In this document: piece after piece, positions 28,429-36,582 of the stretch
Layout: each line of letters begins with the position of its first letter
How positions within the stretch are numbered: the stretch's first letter is position 1
NCBI GenBank assembly: GCA_019745155.1
Contig: JAIETM010000003.1
Span: forward strand, 1 to 64,000
Direction: 5' to 3'
Length of the DNA: 64,000 nucleotides
Origin: Chitinophagaceae bacterium
Lineage (GTDB): Bacteria; Bacteroidota; Bacteroidia; Chitinophagales; Chitinophagaceae
Notes under the pieces: generated by a model
Database searches by the model: none
Told to the model about the DNA's origin: nothing
Seen by the model: the letters and a program-made list of their open reading frames with translations, nothing else
Program-made: the position numbers and the translations under genes

Positions 28429-29994
28429 CTATAATAATGCAGCTAATTGAATACGATCAGTTTTTCCATTAGCATTTTTAGGAAGCTTTTCTAAAAGCCT
28501 AATCTTCTTAGGCAACATATAGGGAGGAAGTGCAAGCTTTAAGTCAACTAGAATTTGTTCACTGGTAACATCTGCATTTTGTGTATGTACAAAAGCACAT
28601 ATTTGTCCAAGACCTCCACTAATTTTATGATATACTACTCCAGCTTCATTCACATATACCAAAGCATTTAAGGCAGCCTCAATCTCTTCCAGTTCAATCC
28701 TATAACCCATGTGCTTAATCTGATTATCAACTCTACCTTTAAAATGCAAATATCCAAGATTGTCTTCCCTAACAATATCACCTGATCTGTATATGATATC
28801 CCTATACAATGAAGCAGGATTTTGAATAAAAGAAGCTGCCGTTCTTTCAGAATCATTAAAATATCCGAGTCCAACACAAGGTCCTGTTAAACACAATTCA
28901 CCCAGTTTCGAATCTTCATTATCTCCCTCTAGAGGTAGAAGCACATACCCAAAATTCGGCGCTAATTTGCCCAGTGGCGCCAAAACATCCATTTGCTTGA
29001 AATCAATATCTGTTATCTGATAGGAAGAGCAAATACAAGTACATTCTGTAGGTCCGTACACATTATATAAGCTTATTCGATCGCCAAATAACTCAAATAA
29101 ATCTTTAAGCTTGTTTTTGGGGAAGCCTTCCCCTCCAAAAATTATTCTTTTGACTGAATGAAAATCAGTCTTATTTAACACACGGGTTGTAAGTAAGTAA
29201 ACCAACAATGAGGGTACAGAAAACCAAGTTGTGCAACCAGCATCATTAATTGCCTGAACAATATCTGATGGATTTCTCACTAGCTCATGAGAAAGCGGCA
29301 CCAAACATGCCCCATTAAAGAGTGAAGCATAAAAATCAAATACAGAATTATCAAAATATATTGGATTTGCATTAGTAAGTATATCACTACTATCTAATGA
29401 AAAAGTTGATTGAGCCCATTGAATAAAATTAAGTACATTCTGATGGCTCATAACTGCGCCTTTAGGAAATCCGGTTGAGCCTGATGTGAACATAATATAC
29501 GCAGGACTCGCACCAGTTACCTGATATACTTCCAATGGCAAATCTGTTGAACAAACTGTCAATTCAGCTTGAGTATTATCATCAAATATCTCTACCAAGT
29601 TATAATGACTTGCAGACTCAAGTAACTCTTGATGAAATGATGGCATCATTTCATCGAGAAATATGATACTTGGATTACATGTCTCGAGAATCTTGTGTAT
29701 TCTCAACCAAGGACTACTAGTATCGAGATTAGTGTAGATAGCACCTATCTTCAAGCAGCCCAACATGAGTGCGTAACCATGTAAAGATTTTGTGTTAAAT
29801 ATGGTTACAACATCGCCGTACTTAATATTCTGTTTCTTTAGAAAATCAGCCCACCTGTTTGACATTTCGTCTAAAGCAGAAAAACTTACAGACTTCCCTT
29901 GCGGGTAGTTAATAGCAATATTATTTGAATGCCTGTCAGCACAAGCAGAAAATTTTAACCCTAGGTTATATATATAATTGTCGACATTAATCAT
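28429..29994 (-). CDS. AMP-forming acyl/amino-acid adenylation enzyme
   Basis: A 521-residue adenylation enzyme (ANL superfamily) with core motifs in order: AYIMFTSGSTGFPKGAV at about 166-181 (A3), YNVYGPTECTC at 310-320 (A5), YRSGDIVRED (A7), GRVDNQIKHMGYRIELEEIE (A8) and Lys511 in PKNANGKTDR (A10). It lacks its own carrier and condensation domains, like the D-alanine ligase DltA. It would activate a carboxylic or amino acid and load it on the carrier protein encoded at 30734-30967. The substrate is not predictable here. Confidence 0.85.
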   Translation of the reverse strand: MINVDNYIYNLGLKFSACADRHSNNIAINYPQGKSVSFSALDEMSNRWADFLKKQNIKYGDVVTIFNTKSLHGYALMLGCLKIGAIYTNLDTSSPWLRIHKILETCNPSIIFLDEMMPSFHQELLESASHYNLVEIFDDNTQAELTVCSTDLPLEVYQVTGASPAYIMFTSGSTGFPKGAVMSHQNVLNFIQWAQSTFSLDSSDILTNANPIYFDNSVFDFYASLFNGACLVPLSHELVRNPSDIVQAINDAGCTTWFSVPSLLVYLLTTRVLNKTDFHSVKRIIFGGEGFPKNKLKDLFELFGDRISLYNVYGPTECTCICSSYQITDIDFKQMDVLAPLGKLAPNFGYVLLPLEGDNEDSKLGELCLTGPCVGLGYFNDSERTAASFIQNPASLYRDIIYRSGDIVREDNLGYLHFKGRVDNQIKHMGYRIELEEIEAALNALVYVNEAGVVYHKISGGLGQICAFVHTQNADVTSEQILVDLKLALPPYMLPKKIRLLEKLPKNANGKTDRIQLAALL

Positions 29995-30737
29995 AATACC
30001 AGACCTCCATCAATAGAAAGGATTTTGCCATTGAAATAATCATTCTCAATGATAAACTGTATAGCAGAAACAATCTCTGATACATCCCCAAAACGATTCA
30101 AGGGTACGCTTTTTTTCCATTTTGATACCATAGACTCAGAAAGACTGGCATTCGTAGAAGATGTATTTATAAAGCCTGGTGCTAGACAAGCTACCCTAAT
30201 GCCGAACATACCCAACTCTTTGCTCCAAACTTTTGTTAATGCTTCAACAGCAGCTTTAGAAGCTGCATAAGCCGATTGCCCAGCATTACCCTTAGCTGCA
30301 ATTGAGCTTATATTAATTATTATCCCTTTTTCTCTCCTTTTAATCCATTGGTGTGCAATCAACGAAGACAAGCTAAAGACTGCATTCAAATTAACATCAA
30401 TAACATTATTCCATGATTGTATACTATGCCTTTGTTTACCTTCGATTGCTGTGATGTTTACTAGTGGCTCACTATGTATAACTCCTGCACAATTAATACA
30501 AACATTACAGCCGCCAAAATCATTAAATAATTGCTCAACTTTATGGTCTAGTGAGTTATAATTAGTTATGTCTACTTCAATTGGAAAATATTTTCCCTTT
30601 TCACTTTCACCAATATCATCCTTCTTAATGTCGAATCCTATAACTGTCTTAGTCTTAGGCAAAAGTGCTTTCACAATACTATTCCCAAGACTACCACTGC
30701 TACCGCTAATTAAAATTTTTGCATCCTGAAGATTCAT
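29991..30737 (-). CDS. short-chain dehydrogenase/reductase (FabG-like)
   Basis: A 248-residue classical SDR with ILISGSSGSLGNSIVKAL (cofactor binding), NVCINCAGVIHSEPL (NAG motif), SSIAAKGNAGQSAYAASKAAVEAL (active-site Ser and YxxxK) and a C-terminal SIDGGLVL end. FabG-type members reduce 3-oxoacyl-ACP. Placed between an adenylation enzyme and an acyl carrier protein, it probably reduces a carrier-bound acyl group, for example to a hydroxyacyl. The start and stop overlaps are 4 bp on both sides. Confidence 0.85.
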   Translation of the reverse strand: MNLQDAKILISGSSGSLGNSIVKALLPKTKTVIGFDIKKDDIGESEKGKYFPIEVDITNYNSLDHKVEQLFNDFGGCNVCINCAGVIHSEPLVNITAIEGKQRHSIQSWNNVIDVNLNAVFSLSSLIAHQWIKRREKGIIINISSIAAKGNAGQSAYAASKAAVEALTKVWSKELGMFGIRVACLAPGFINTSSTNASLSESMVSKWKKSVPLNRFGDVSEIVSAIQFIIENDYFNGKILSIDGGLVL

Positions 30738-30967
30738 AATGAAACTCCTTTTATAATAAGCACCCTTTTTATATCACCAACTGTTTTTATAGCAATTATT
30801 TCTTCGCCGGTGAGTTGAATAGAAAAGGTTGACTCTATCTGCGTAATGAATAACATATGACTCATAGAGTCCCATTCAGAAAAAGACATCAAGCTAGTAT
30901 TATCGTCGTATGTCCCTGGGCCTTGATTAAACGAGTCCGACAAAACACTCTCTAGTTTACTTAACAT
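30734..30967 (-). CDS. acyl carrier protein
   Basis: A 77-residue stand-alone carrier protein with an acidic helical profile. The phosphopantetheine attachment site is Ser34 in FSEWDSMSHMLFI (DSM variant of DSL). The flanking genes are an SDR and a WbqC-like protein; the adenylation enzyme lies one gene further on. It is likely dedicated to this locus and not the housekeeping fatty-acid ACP, and would hold the activated acyl or aminoacyl unit. Confidence 0.88.
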   Translation of the reverse strand: MLSKLESVLSDSFNQGPGTYDDNTSLMSFSEWDSMSHMLFITQIESTFSIQLTGEEIIAIKTVGDIKRVLIIKGVSL

Positions 30968-30969
30968 AA

Positions 30970-31680
30970 TTATTCAAATATATATTCAGTTAATAGTTTC
31001 TTTACATGCTCTTTATCATTAAACATCAGGACATCAATAATGGACAGATATGGCATAAATTCTCTATCAAATTGGGTATAAGTAATTGGCTTCATATTGA
31101 TAAATGAAAGCTTGAGATTTTGGCTTTCGAAATCTGCCTTTTTATAAATATCCTTTCCATTACGGGGATTGATATAATGCTTGGCCCCAAGTAACTTACA
31201 AATACTTATTATCTTATCTGTTGCTGTATTATCTGTTTTAGATTTTTGATAGTCGATTTCCGAAGAAAAGATGAATTCCTTTTTTAAGTCGAGATACTCA
31301 AACACTTTTTGAATACTGGTAGCTGACAATAGTGAGATTAATAAAAAATCATTTCGAAAAAGCCACCCCTCTAACCAGTCCATCACTTGACTATAAAAAG
31401 GGGCTTTATGATAGGAATGTCGCAGTCTCTCTTTAAAAGAGAGCATGAACAACTCGAAATCACTTATGCAAATATCGTTAATAAGCTTATTCTGACTTGC
31501 CTTTACCAAGGGCACAGTAAACAAGTGTGGGCCGTTCAAAGAATAAATATAGTTTCGATTGATCCACCCCTTTTTAATGAAGTTAACATCGTCAAAAAAG
31601 ACAAATTTATCTACAGCATGAACCAACTGGAAATACCCAAGATAGGGCATGAAATATGGTTGTACTATAGCAATTTTCAC
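30970..31680 (-). CDS. WbqC-like family protein
   Basis: A 236-residue protein beginning IAIVQPYFMPYLGYFQLVHA, followed by FVFFDDVNFIKKGWINRNYI, which are the defining motifs of the WbqC family found in O-antigen and capsule loci. It has no signal peptide. The biochemical role of the family is poorly defined; the context (aminotransferase upstream, carrier protein downstream) suggests it takes part in building an acylated amino sugar. The start is GTG at 31680, overlapping the upstream TGA as GTGA. Confidence 0.85.
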   Translation of the reverse strand: MKIAIVQPYFMPYLGYFQLVHAVDKFVFFDDVNFIKKGWINRNYIYSLNGPHLFTVPLVKASQNKLINDICISDFELFMLSFKERLRHSYHKAPFYSQVMDWLEGWLFRNDFLLISLLSATSIQKVFEYLDLKKEFIFSSEIDYQKSKTDNTATDKIISICKLLGAKHYINPRNGKDIYKKADFESQNLKLSFINMKPITYTQFDREFMPYLSIIDVLMFNDKEHVKKLLTEYIFE

Positions 31681-32765
31681 GCAGGATTATTTTGTACTCT
31701 TAATAGTAAACGAGCAATTAAATTTATCTCTTCCTCCTTTAACCCATGATAGAGTGGAAGACAAAGTACCCTAGAACTTATGTCATCAGCCACAGGTGTA
31801 GGTAGGGCTGGCTGAACATACGGCAATGAACTGAGAGAAGGATAAAAATACCTTCTAGGGTATATCCAATGGCCATTCAGCATTTTCACACTTTCCAATA
31901 GCTGTGCTTCGGTTTTAAAAACTATTGGCAAGTAGGCATGATTCCAGTCCGTATTAGACTCAAGCTTTACCCACTGAACGTCTAAAGTGCTTAGTTTATC
32001 CTTATAGATATCAAACAAACATTTTCTATCACTCAAAATACTATCCACATATTCCATATTACACAATCCCATTGCGGCATGCAATTCAGAGTTTTTTCCA
32101 TTAATACCAACATCGTCAAAGCTTTCTGGTCCACTATGACCAAAGTTTCTTTGAAGCGCCATCTGCTTAAGCAAAGAGGGATTCCCTGTAACCACCATCC
32201 CACCTTCAGTAGTATGAAAAAGTTTGGTTGCATGAAAGCTACAAGTACTTATATCACCATAAGCAAACACACTTTTTCCCCAATACTTTGTACCAAATGC
32301 ATGTGCTCCATCATAAATCACCTTGAGTTGAAATCTATTGGCAATATTTTCAATAGCATTGATATTGCAAGGAATGCCATACACATGTGTTGCCAAAATG
32401 GCAACCGTTTGATCTGTAATTCTCCCTTCGATGGAAGATGGATCAATATTAAATGTATAAGGATCAATATCAGCAAAAACAGGCCGACAATGCTCCCACA
32501 CTATACTGCTTGTTGTGGCAACATAGCTAAATGGAGTTGTAATGATTTCGCCTTTCAAATTAAGTGCTCTAATTGCCAATTGCAATGCAATCGTGCCATC
32601 TCCTGTAAAAAGCAGATGCTCTAAGCCTAAATAATCCTTTAATTGTAATTCTAGCTCGTTAACTAATGGCCCATTATTCGTTAACCAATTTCTTTCCCAA
32701 ATTGATTTTAGATATTGCTGATAAGTATCAAGCGGGGGAAGGAATGGCTTGGTTACATTGATCAT
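31677..32765 (-). CDS. DegT/DnrJ/EryC1/StrS sugar aminotransferase
   Basis: A 362-residue PLP-dependent aminotransferase. The cofactor lysine is Lys181 in STCSFHATKLFHTTEGG, the Asp is in IYDGAHAFGTKY, and the TTPFSYVATTSS segment binds substrate. The HATKxFHTxEGG form is typical of enzymes making 4-amino-4,6-dideoxy sugars (VioA/WecE-like), which fits the NeuD-like acyltransferase nearby, but the regiochemistry is not proven. The ATG overlaps the preceding stop as ATGA. Confidence 0.87.
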   Translation of the reverse strand: MINVTKPFLPPLDTYQQYLKSIWERNWLTNNGPLVNELELQLKDYLGLEHLLFTGDGTIALQLAIRALNLKGEIITTPFSYVATTSSIVWEHCRPVFADIDPYTFNIDPSSIEGRITDQTVAILATHVYGIPCNINAIENIANRFQLKVIYDGAHAFGTKYWGKSVFAYGDISTCSFHATKLFHTTEGGMVVTGNPSLLKQMALQRNFGHSGPESFDDVGINGKNSELHAAMGLCNMEYVDSILSDRKCLFDIYKDKLSTLDVQWVKLESNTDWNHAYLPIVFKTEAQLLESVKMLNGHWIYPRRYFYPSLSSLPYVQPALPTPVADDISSRVLCLPLYHGLKEEEINLIARLLLRVQNNPA

Positions 32766-33727
32766 TGTTTACTGATCTTTTGTATGTAAGGATTTAAACC
32801 ATTTAATATGGGTAATGATTTTATCCTATTAATAATTTTCTTTCCTACTGGTTTTATATTTGAGCTAACCGCGTTAATGATAAAAGATTCCAAACGCTCT
32901 TTAGCGCAAAATTCATTAAGCACATTTCCTAAAAAGAAAGGCTCTGAAAGCATTTTCATATATAATTCATCATCGTTATCGAGCAATCTTATATACTCTA
33001 TTGCTAATTCAAAAGAATCAAACGCATGTGTATTAACAAATCTTTTTTCATTAAACTCTTTAGCAATACTTGGGCTTCCCCAGTAAATTGGTATAGAGTT
33101 TACTTGAATAGGATGTAATATTTTTTCAGTCACATAGCCATTATATGAGGTATTCTCAAAAGCTATGACAAACTTATATTTCTTTATAATTTCTCTTTTT
33201 ACTTCAAAATTATGAATACCAATTAGATTATTCTCATGGCTCATATTATTCTTATACGCACCAAAAGAATCAACTCTTTTATATTTTGATAGCAAATCAA
33301 AGAACAAGTTTCTTTCATTACATCCAGGATTACTTACTATAAAAGCACAAAATTCACTCTTCTCGTTTAGAAGATTTTTTAATTCAGTATCTGTCTTACG
33401 CAAGATTAAATCTTCCAATGGCCATTTAATATCATAATCAATCGCATAAAGTGGTAATCTTAGATGCGCATCACTATCTCCAAAATCGAAAGACAGGACA
33501 TAGTCGGCAACCGAAAAATTAGGTCTTACATTTTCAGCAATAAACTGTACACGCTTACAATTGAATTTTTTGTACTCAAAAGAATATGTTGAAAAAAAAA
33601 GCACATCAGGATCATCTGAAGTTATCTCCACATCAAAATACTTTTCCAGTATTTTGTATATAAAAAAATCAAGTGGCTCAAACCCTCTCCAAAAATCAGT
33701 GAAAAATATCTTTAACCTTTTTTTCAT
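32762..33727 (-). CDS. GT10-family fucosyltransferase-like glycosyltransferase
   Basis: A 321-residue protein. The segment FVIAFENTSYNGYVTEKILH followed by VNSIPIYWGSPSIAKEF matches the donor-binding motif of the alpha-1,3-fucosyltransferase family GT10 (FENSxxxDYVTEKL then PVYxG). The N-terminal domain is short and divergent, like other bacterial members. It probably transfers L-fucose or a related deoxy sugar. The start overlaps the FkbM gene by 32 bp, the longest overlap in the locus. Confidence 0.8.
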   Translation of the reverse strand: MKKRLKIFFTDFWRGFEPLDFFIYKILEKYFDVEITSDDPDVLFFSTYSFEYKKFNCKRVQFIAENVRPNFSVADYVLSFDFGDSDAHLRLPLYAIDYDIKWPLEDLILRKTDTELKNLLNEKSEFCAFIVSNPGCNERNLFFDLLSKYKRVDSFGAYKNNMSHENNLIGIHNFEVKREIIKKYKFVIAFENTSYNGYVTEKILHPIQVNSIPIYWGSPSIAKEFNEKRFVNTHAFDSFELAIEYIRLLDNDDELYMKMLSEPFFLGNVLNEFCAKERLESFIINAVSSNIKPVGKKIINRIKSLPILNGLNPYIQKISKQ

Positions 33728-34427
33728 ACAAAGAGAGTTTTCCTTTTAACCTATTGACATACTTAAATAATAAGTATATAAAAAACCTAGCTTTAAGTTT
33801 TAAATTATACTCACTTTCGTGAATGAAAATCTCATCATCTCCAAGACGGATCAATTTTCTGTACTTCTTTTCTTTCAAAAAAATTTCAATATTCTGATCG
33901 TAATAATTATTCTCAACTGAAAAGCATCTAATATATTGGCTTTCGTAATCAATGCTTTTTAATACACTTAATTCATTCCCTTCTGTATCTATGCTACAAT
34001 AGTCAATAATTTTTGGGGTCATTAATTGTGAAAAGGGGATAGTCTCAATCTTGATAATTTCCTCTTCAAAACCGTACTTGTCTTTATCGCAGAGTAATCT
34101 TTGGATATGCTGTTGCGTAAACTCATTTTGAATTCCACTTAAAACTTCGGTTCCTTTAGTTACCAAAAAATCAACTTCCCCCATCTGATTTGCAATGCAA
34201 AAATTCAAGCACACACAATTTCTATTGACTTTCAGTTTATAAAAAATGTAAGGTACAGGCTCAATACAAATACCATTAAACACCCTATACTTCTCAAAAA
34301 AATAAGTATTACTTAAATGAATCCCATCGAAAGCTCCAACCTCAACAAAAAAACCATTTCTCAATTTATTGAGAACTATTTTATCTATAAAAAAATCTTG
34401 CTGATACTGTGAATAATACAAAATCAC
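33696..34427 (-). CDS. FkbM-family methyltransferase
   Basis: A 243-residue protein with GFFVEVGAFDGIHLSNTYFFE (SAM-binding motif I) and DYCSIDTEGNELSVLKSID, the FkbM-family DxEGxE motif. FkbM enzymes O-methylate hydroxyls of sugars and other compounds. The start is GTG at 34427, sharing its G with the preceding TAG (TAGTG). It may methylate the terminal sugar of a chain, a modification that can pair with export by Wzt-type ATPases; that link is inference. Confidence 0.82.
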   Translation of the reverse strand: MILYYSQYQQDFFIDKIVLNKLRNGFFVEVGAFDGIHLSNTYFFEKYRVFNGICIEPVPYIFYKLKVNRNCVCLNFCIANQMGEVDFLVTKGTEVLSGIQNEFTQQHIQRLLCDKDKYGFEEEIIKIETIPFSQLMTPKIIDYCSIDTEGNELSVLKSIDYESQYIRCFSVENNYYDQNIEIFLKEKKYRKLIRLGDDEIFIHESEYNLKLKARFFIYLLFKYVNRLKGKLSLYEKKVKDIFH

Positions 34428-35725
34428 TATTTTTTAATTGTTTTCCAATCATTCCTTGGCATTATAACACCAGGTCTTAAGTCTTTATAATTATTATTAA
34501 CTCCATCTATATTTTCAAATGTCAACAGAAAAGAAATCTCATCAGTTGTAATCATATGGGAATTATATATGCCAGCAATAAAGACAAACTTATATTCTCC
34601 TGATTTAAATAAATCACCATTTACTGTAATTGAACTCTCATAATTACCTGAAAAAGTAACCCCTTGAGCAGTGGTTTCATTTTCATCATGAAATGTTCTA
34701 AATATGTGATAGTCAATTTCTCCCTTATAGAAAACATCAAAACCAATTCTCAATCCTCTTACTTCAGATGTTACATTATATTTTATTCTTATTTTAACTG
34801 AATCACTCGTATTTAAGAAATAAATTGACTGATTAGATCCTACGATACTAATACTCTCAATTGTTATCAATTTTCTCTTATCATTAAAACTTTTTATTTG
34901 ATTTTGTAATGATTCGTCATTTGTAGAAGACTGCGTTAAATTGGTATATCTCTTAACAACACTCTGAATGTCACTCATATCTAAAATTCTACCCTTATCA
35001 AGTAAAATTCCTTTTTGACAAAAATTTAAAATGGAGCCCATATTATGACTAACAAATAGTATCGTTCTCCCCTGACCCCTACTCACCTCCTTCATTTTCC
35101 CAAGGCACTTTCTTTGAAACTCAGCATCTCCTACAGCTAACACTTCATCAACAATAAGTATATCGCTATCAAGAAATGCAGCAACAGCGAATGCCAAACG
35201 AACATACATGCCGCTACTATAACGTTTTACTGGCGTATCTACATATCTTTCGATACCTGCAAATTCAACAATTGCATCAAAATTTTTACCAATTTCACTC
35301 TTGCGCATACCTAGTATAGCGCCATTTAGATATATATTCTCCCTTCCCGTTAATTCTGGATGAAAACCCGTACCAACTTCTAACAGACTTGCTACCCTAC
35401 CTTTAATAAGTGCTTTGCCTAGAGTTGGCGAGGTGATTCTACTTAGAATTTTCAGCAAGGTACTTTTACCAGCACCATTACGCCCTATAATACCAACTGA
35501 CTCCCCCTGTTGAATTTCAAAGTTTATATCTTTTAAACTCCAAACAACTTCTGAGCTACTCTTTGATGACCTATCGTTTATTTCACCAATTTTAAGAAAA
35601 GGGTCTTCCTTCTTCCTAACCCTAAACCACCAACGCTCGATATCTTTCGACAACGTGCCTGTACCAATTTCCCCAAGTTGATACATTTTTGAAAGGCCTT
35701 CAACTCTAAGAGCAATTTCAGTCAT
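34427..35725 (-). CDS. polysaccharide ABC exporter ATPase (Wzt-like) with C-terminal extension
   Basis: A 432-residue ATPase. Walker A is GRNGAGKST (81-89), the signature is YSSGMYVRLAFA (about 169-180) and Walker B ILIVDEVLAVGD (189-200). The C-terminal part (about 255-432) resembles the Wzt C-terminal beta-sandwich that recognises the non-reducing end of some O-antigens, suggesting that export depends on a terminal chain modification. It pairs with the permease gene 9 bp upstream in transcription order. Location: cytoplasmic face of the inner membrane. Confidence 0.9.
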   Translation of the reverse strand: MTEIALRVEGLSKMYQLGEIGTGTLSKDIERWWFRVRKKEDPFLKIGEINDRSSKSSSEVVWSLKDINFEIQQGESVGIIGRNGAGKSTLLKILSRITSPTLGKALIKGRVASLLEVGTGFHPELTGRENIYLNGAILGMRKSEIGKNFDAIVEFAGIERYVDTPVKRYSSGMYVRLAFAVAAFLDSDILIVDEVLAVGDAEFQRKCLGKMKEVSRGQGRTILFVSHNMGSILNFCQKGILLDKGRILDMSDIQSVVKRYTNLTQSSTNDESLQNQIKSFNDKRKLITIESISIVGSNQSIYFLNTSDSVKIRIKYNVTSEVRGLRIGFDVFYKGEIDYHIFRTFHDENETTAQGVTFSGNYESSITVNGDLFKSGEYKFVFIAGIYNSHMITTDEISFLLTFENIDGVNNNYKDLRPGVIMPRNDWKTIKK

Positions 35726-35734
35726 CGTAAATTA

Positions 35735-36571
35735 TTAAACAGTATCCATAAAATCTCTCTCAACATAAAAAAAAATACAAATACCAAAAGACAGAGTTAA
35801 TAAAATCATAAGTACTTGAATTATTAAAAGCTGCCACTCAAAACTACCAACATCAAAAAGTATCAATCGAAAACACTCAATAATCGAACTCATAGGATTT
35901 ATTGAAATCAAAAACTTAAACTTTTCTGGCGCAGCACTAAGCGGGTAAGCCACAGTTGTAGCATACATCAAAAGCTGAACTCCAAAATTTACCAAATATG
36001 ATAAGTCTCTATATTTAGTTGTCAATGCCGATATAATTAGCCCAAGACCTAAACCCCAAAGCCCCATGAAAAGTAGTAGTATTGGTAAAAGAAAAAAAGT
36101 ATATCCAATATCAAACTTTATCCCACCTGAAATTAAGTAATAGACATAGAATAAAATGAATAGTATAAACTGAGCGCCGAACTTAATAAGATTGCTCAAA
36201 ACTATACTAATTGGCATTATCATTCTTGGGAAATACACCTTACCAAAAATATGAGCGTTATCTCGAAGCACTGTAGATGTTTTAATTAAACAATCAGAAA
36301 AATAGCTCCATAAAATAATACCACTTAAATAAAATAGAGAAGATGGCAGCCCTTCAGTTGAAATCTTTGCTATGTTTCCAAATAAAAGAATAAAAACGAA
36401 CGTAGTAAATAATGGCTGAATGAAAAACCATAGAGGACCAAACACAGTTTGTTTATAGAAAGCAACAAAATCACGTCTAACTAGCAAAAACAATAGATCT
36501 TTGAACCTCCATAGTTCAAATAAGCTAGGCTTACCGTGCTTACTATCAATTATCCTTACCTCATCAGACAT
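35735..36571 (-). CDS. polysaccharide ABC exporter permease (Wzm-like)
   Basis: A 278-residue ABC-2 type permease with about six membrane helices. YKQTVFGPLWFFIQPLFTTF near the N-terminus is the conserved amphipathic/first-helix region of O-antigen and teichoic acid exporters, and PLSAAPEKFKFLISINPMS is the conserved loop before the last helices. With the adjacent ATPase it should move a completed lipid-linked polysaccharide across the inner membrane. The gap to the Wzc-like gene is 11 bp. Confidence 0.9.
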   Translation of the reverse strand: MSDEVRIIDSKHGKPSLFELWRFKDLLFLLVRRDFVAFYKQTVFGPLWFFIQPLFTTFVFILLFGNIAKISTEGLPSSLFYLSGIILWSYFSDCLIKTSTVLRDNAHIFGKVYFPRMIMPISIVLSNLIKFGAQFILFILFYVYYLISGGIKFDIGYTFFLLPILLLFMGLWGLGLGLIISALTTKYRDLSYLVNFGVQLLMYATTVAYPLSAAPEKFKFLISINPMSSIIECFRLILFDVGSFEWQLLIIQVLMILLTLSFGICIFFYVERDFMDTV

Positions 36572-36582
36572 ATTAAGTTATT

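Noticed and set aside
32079-32624. A 181-codon plus-strand open frame
   Set aside because: Antisense to the DegT aminotransferase; the opposite strand carries clear catalytic motifs.
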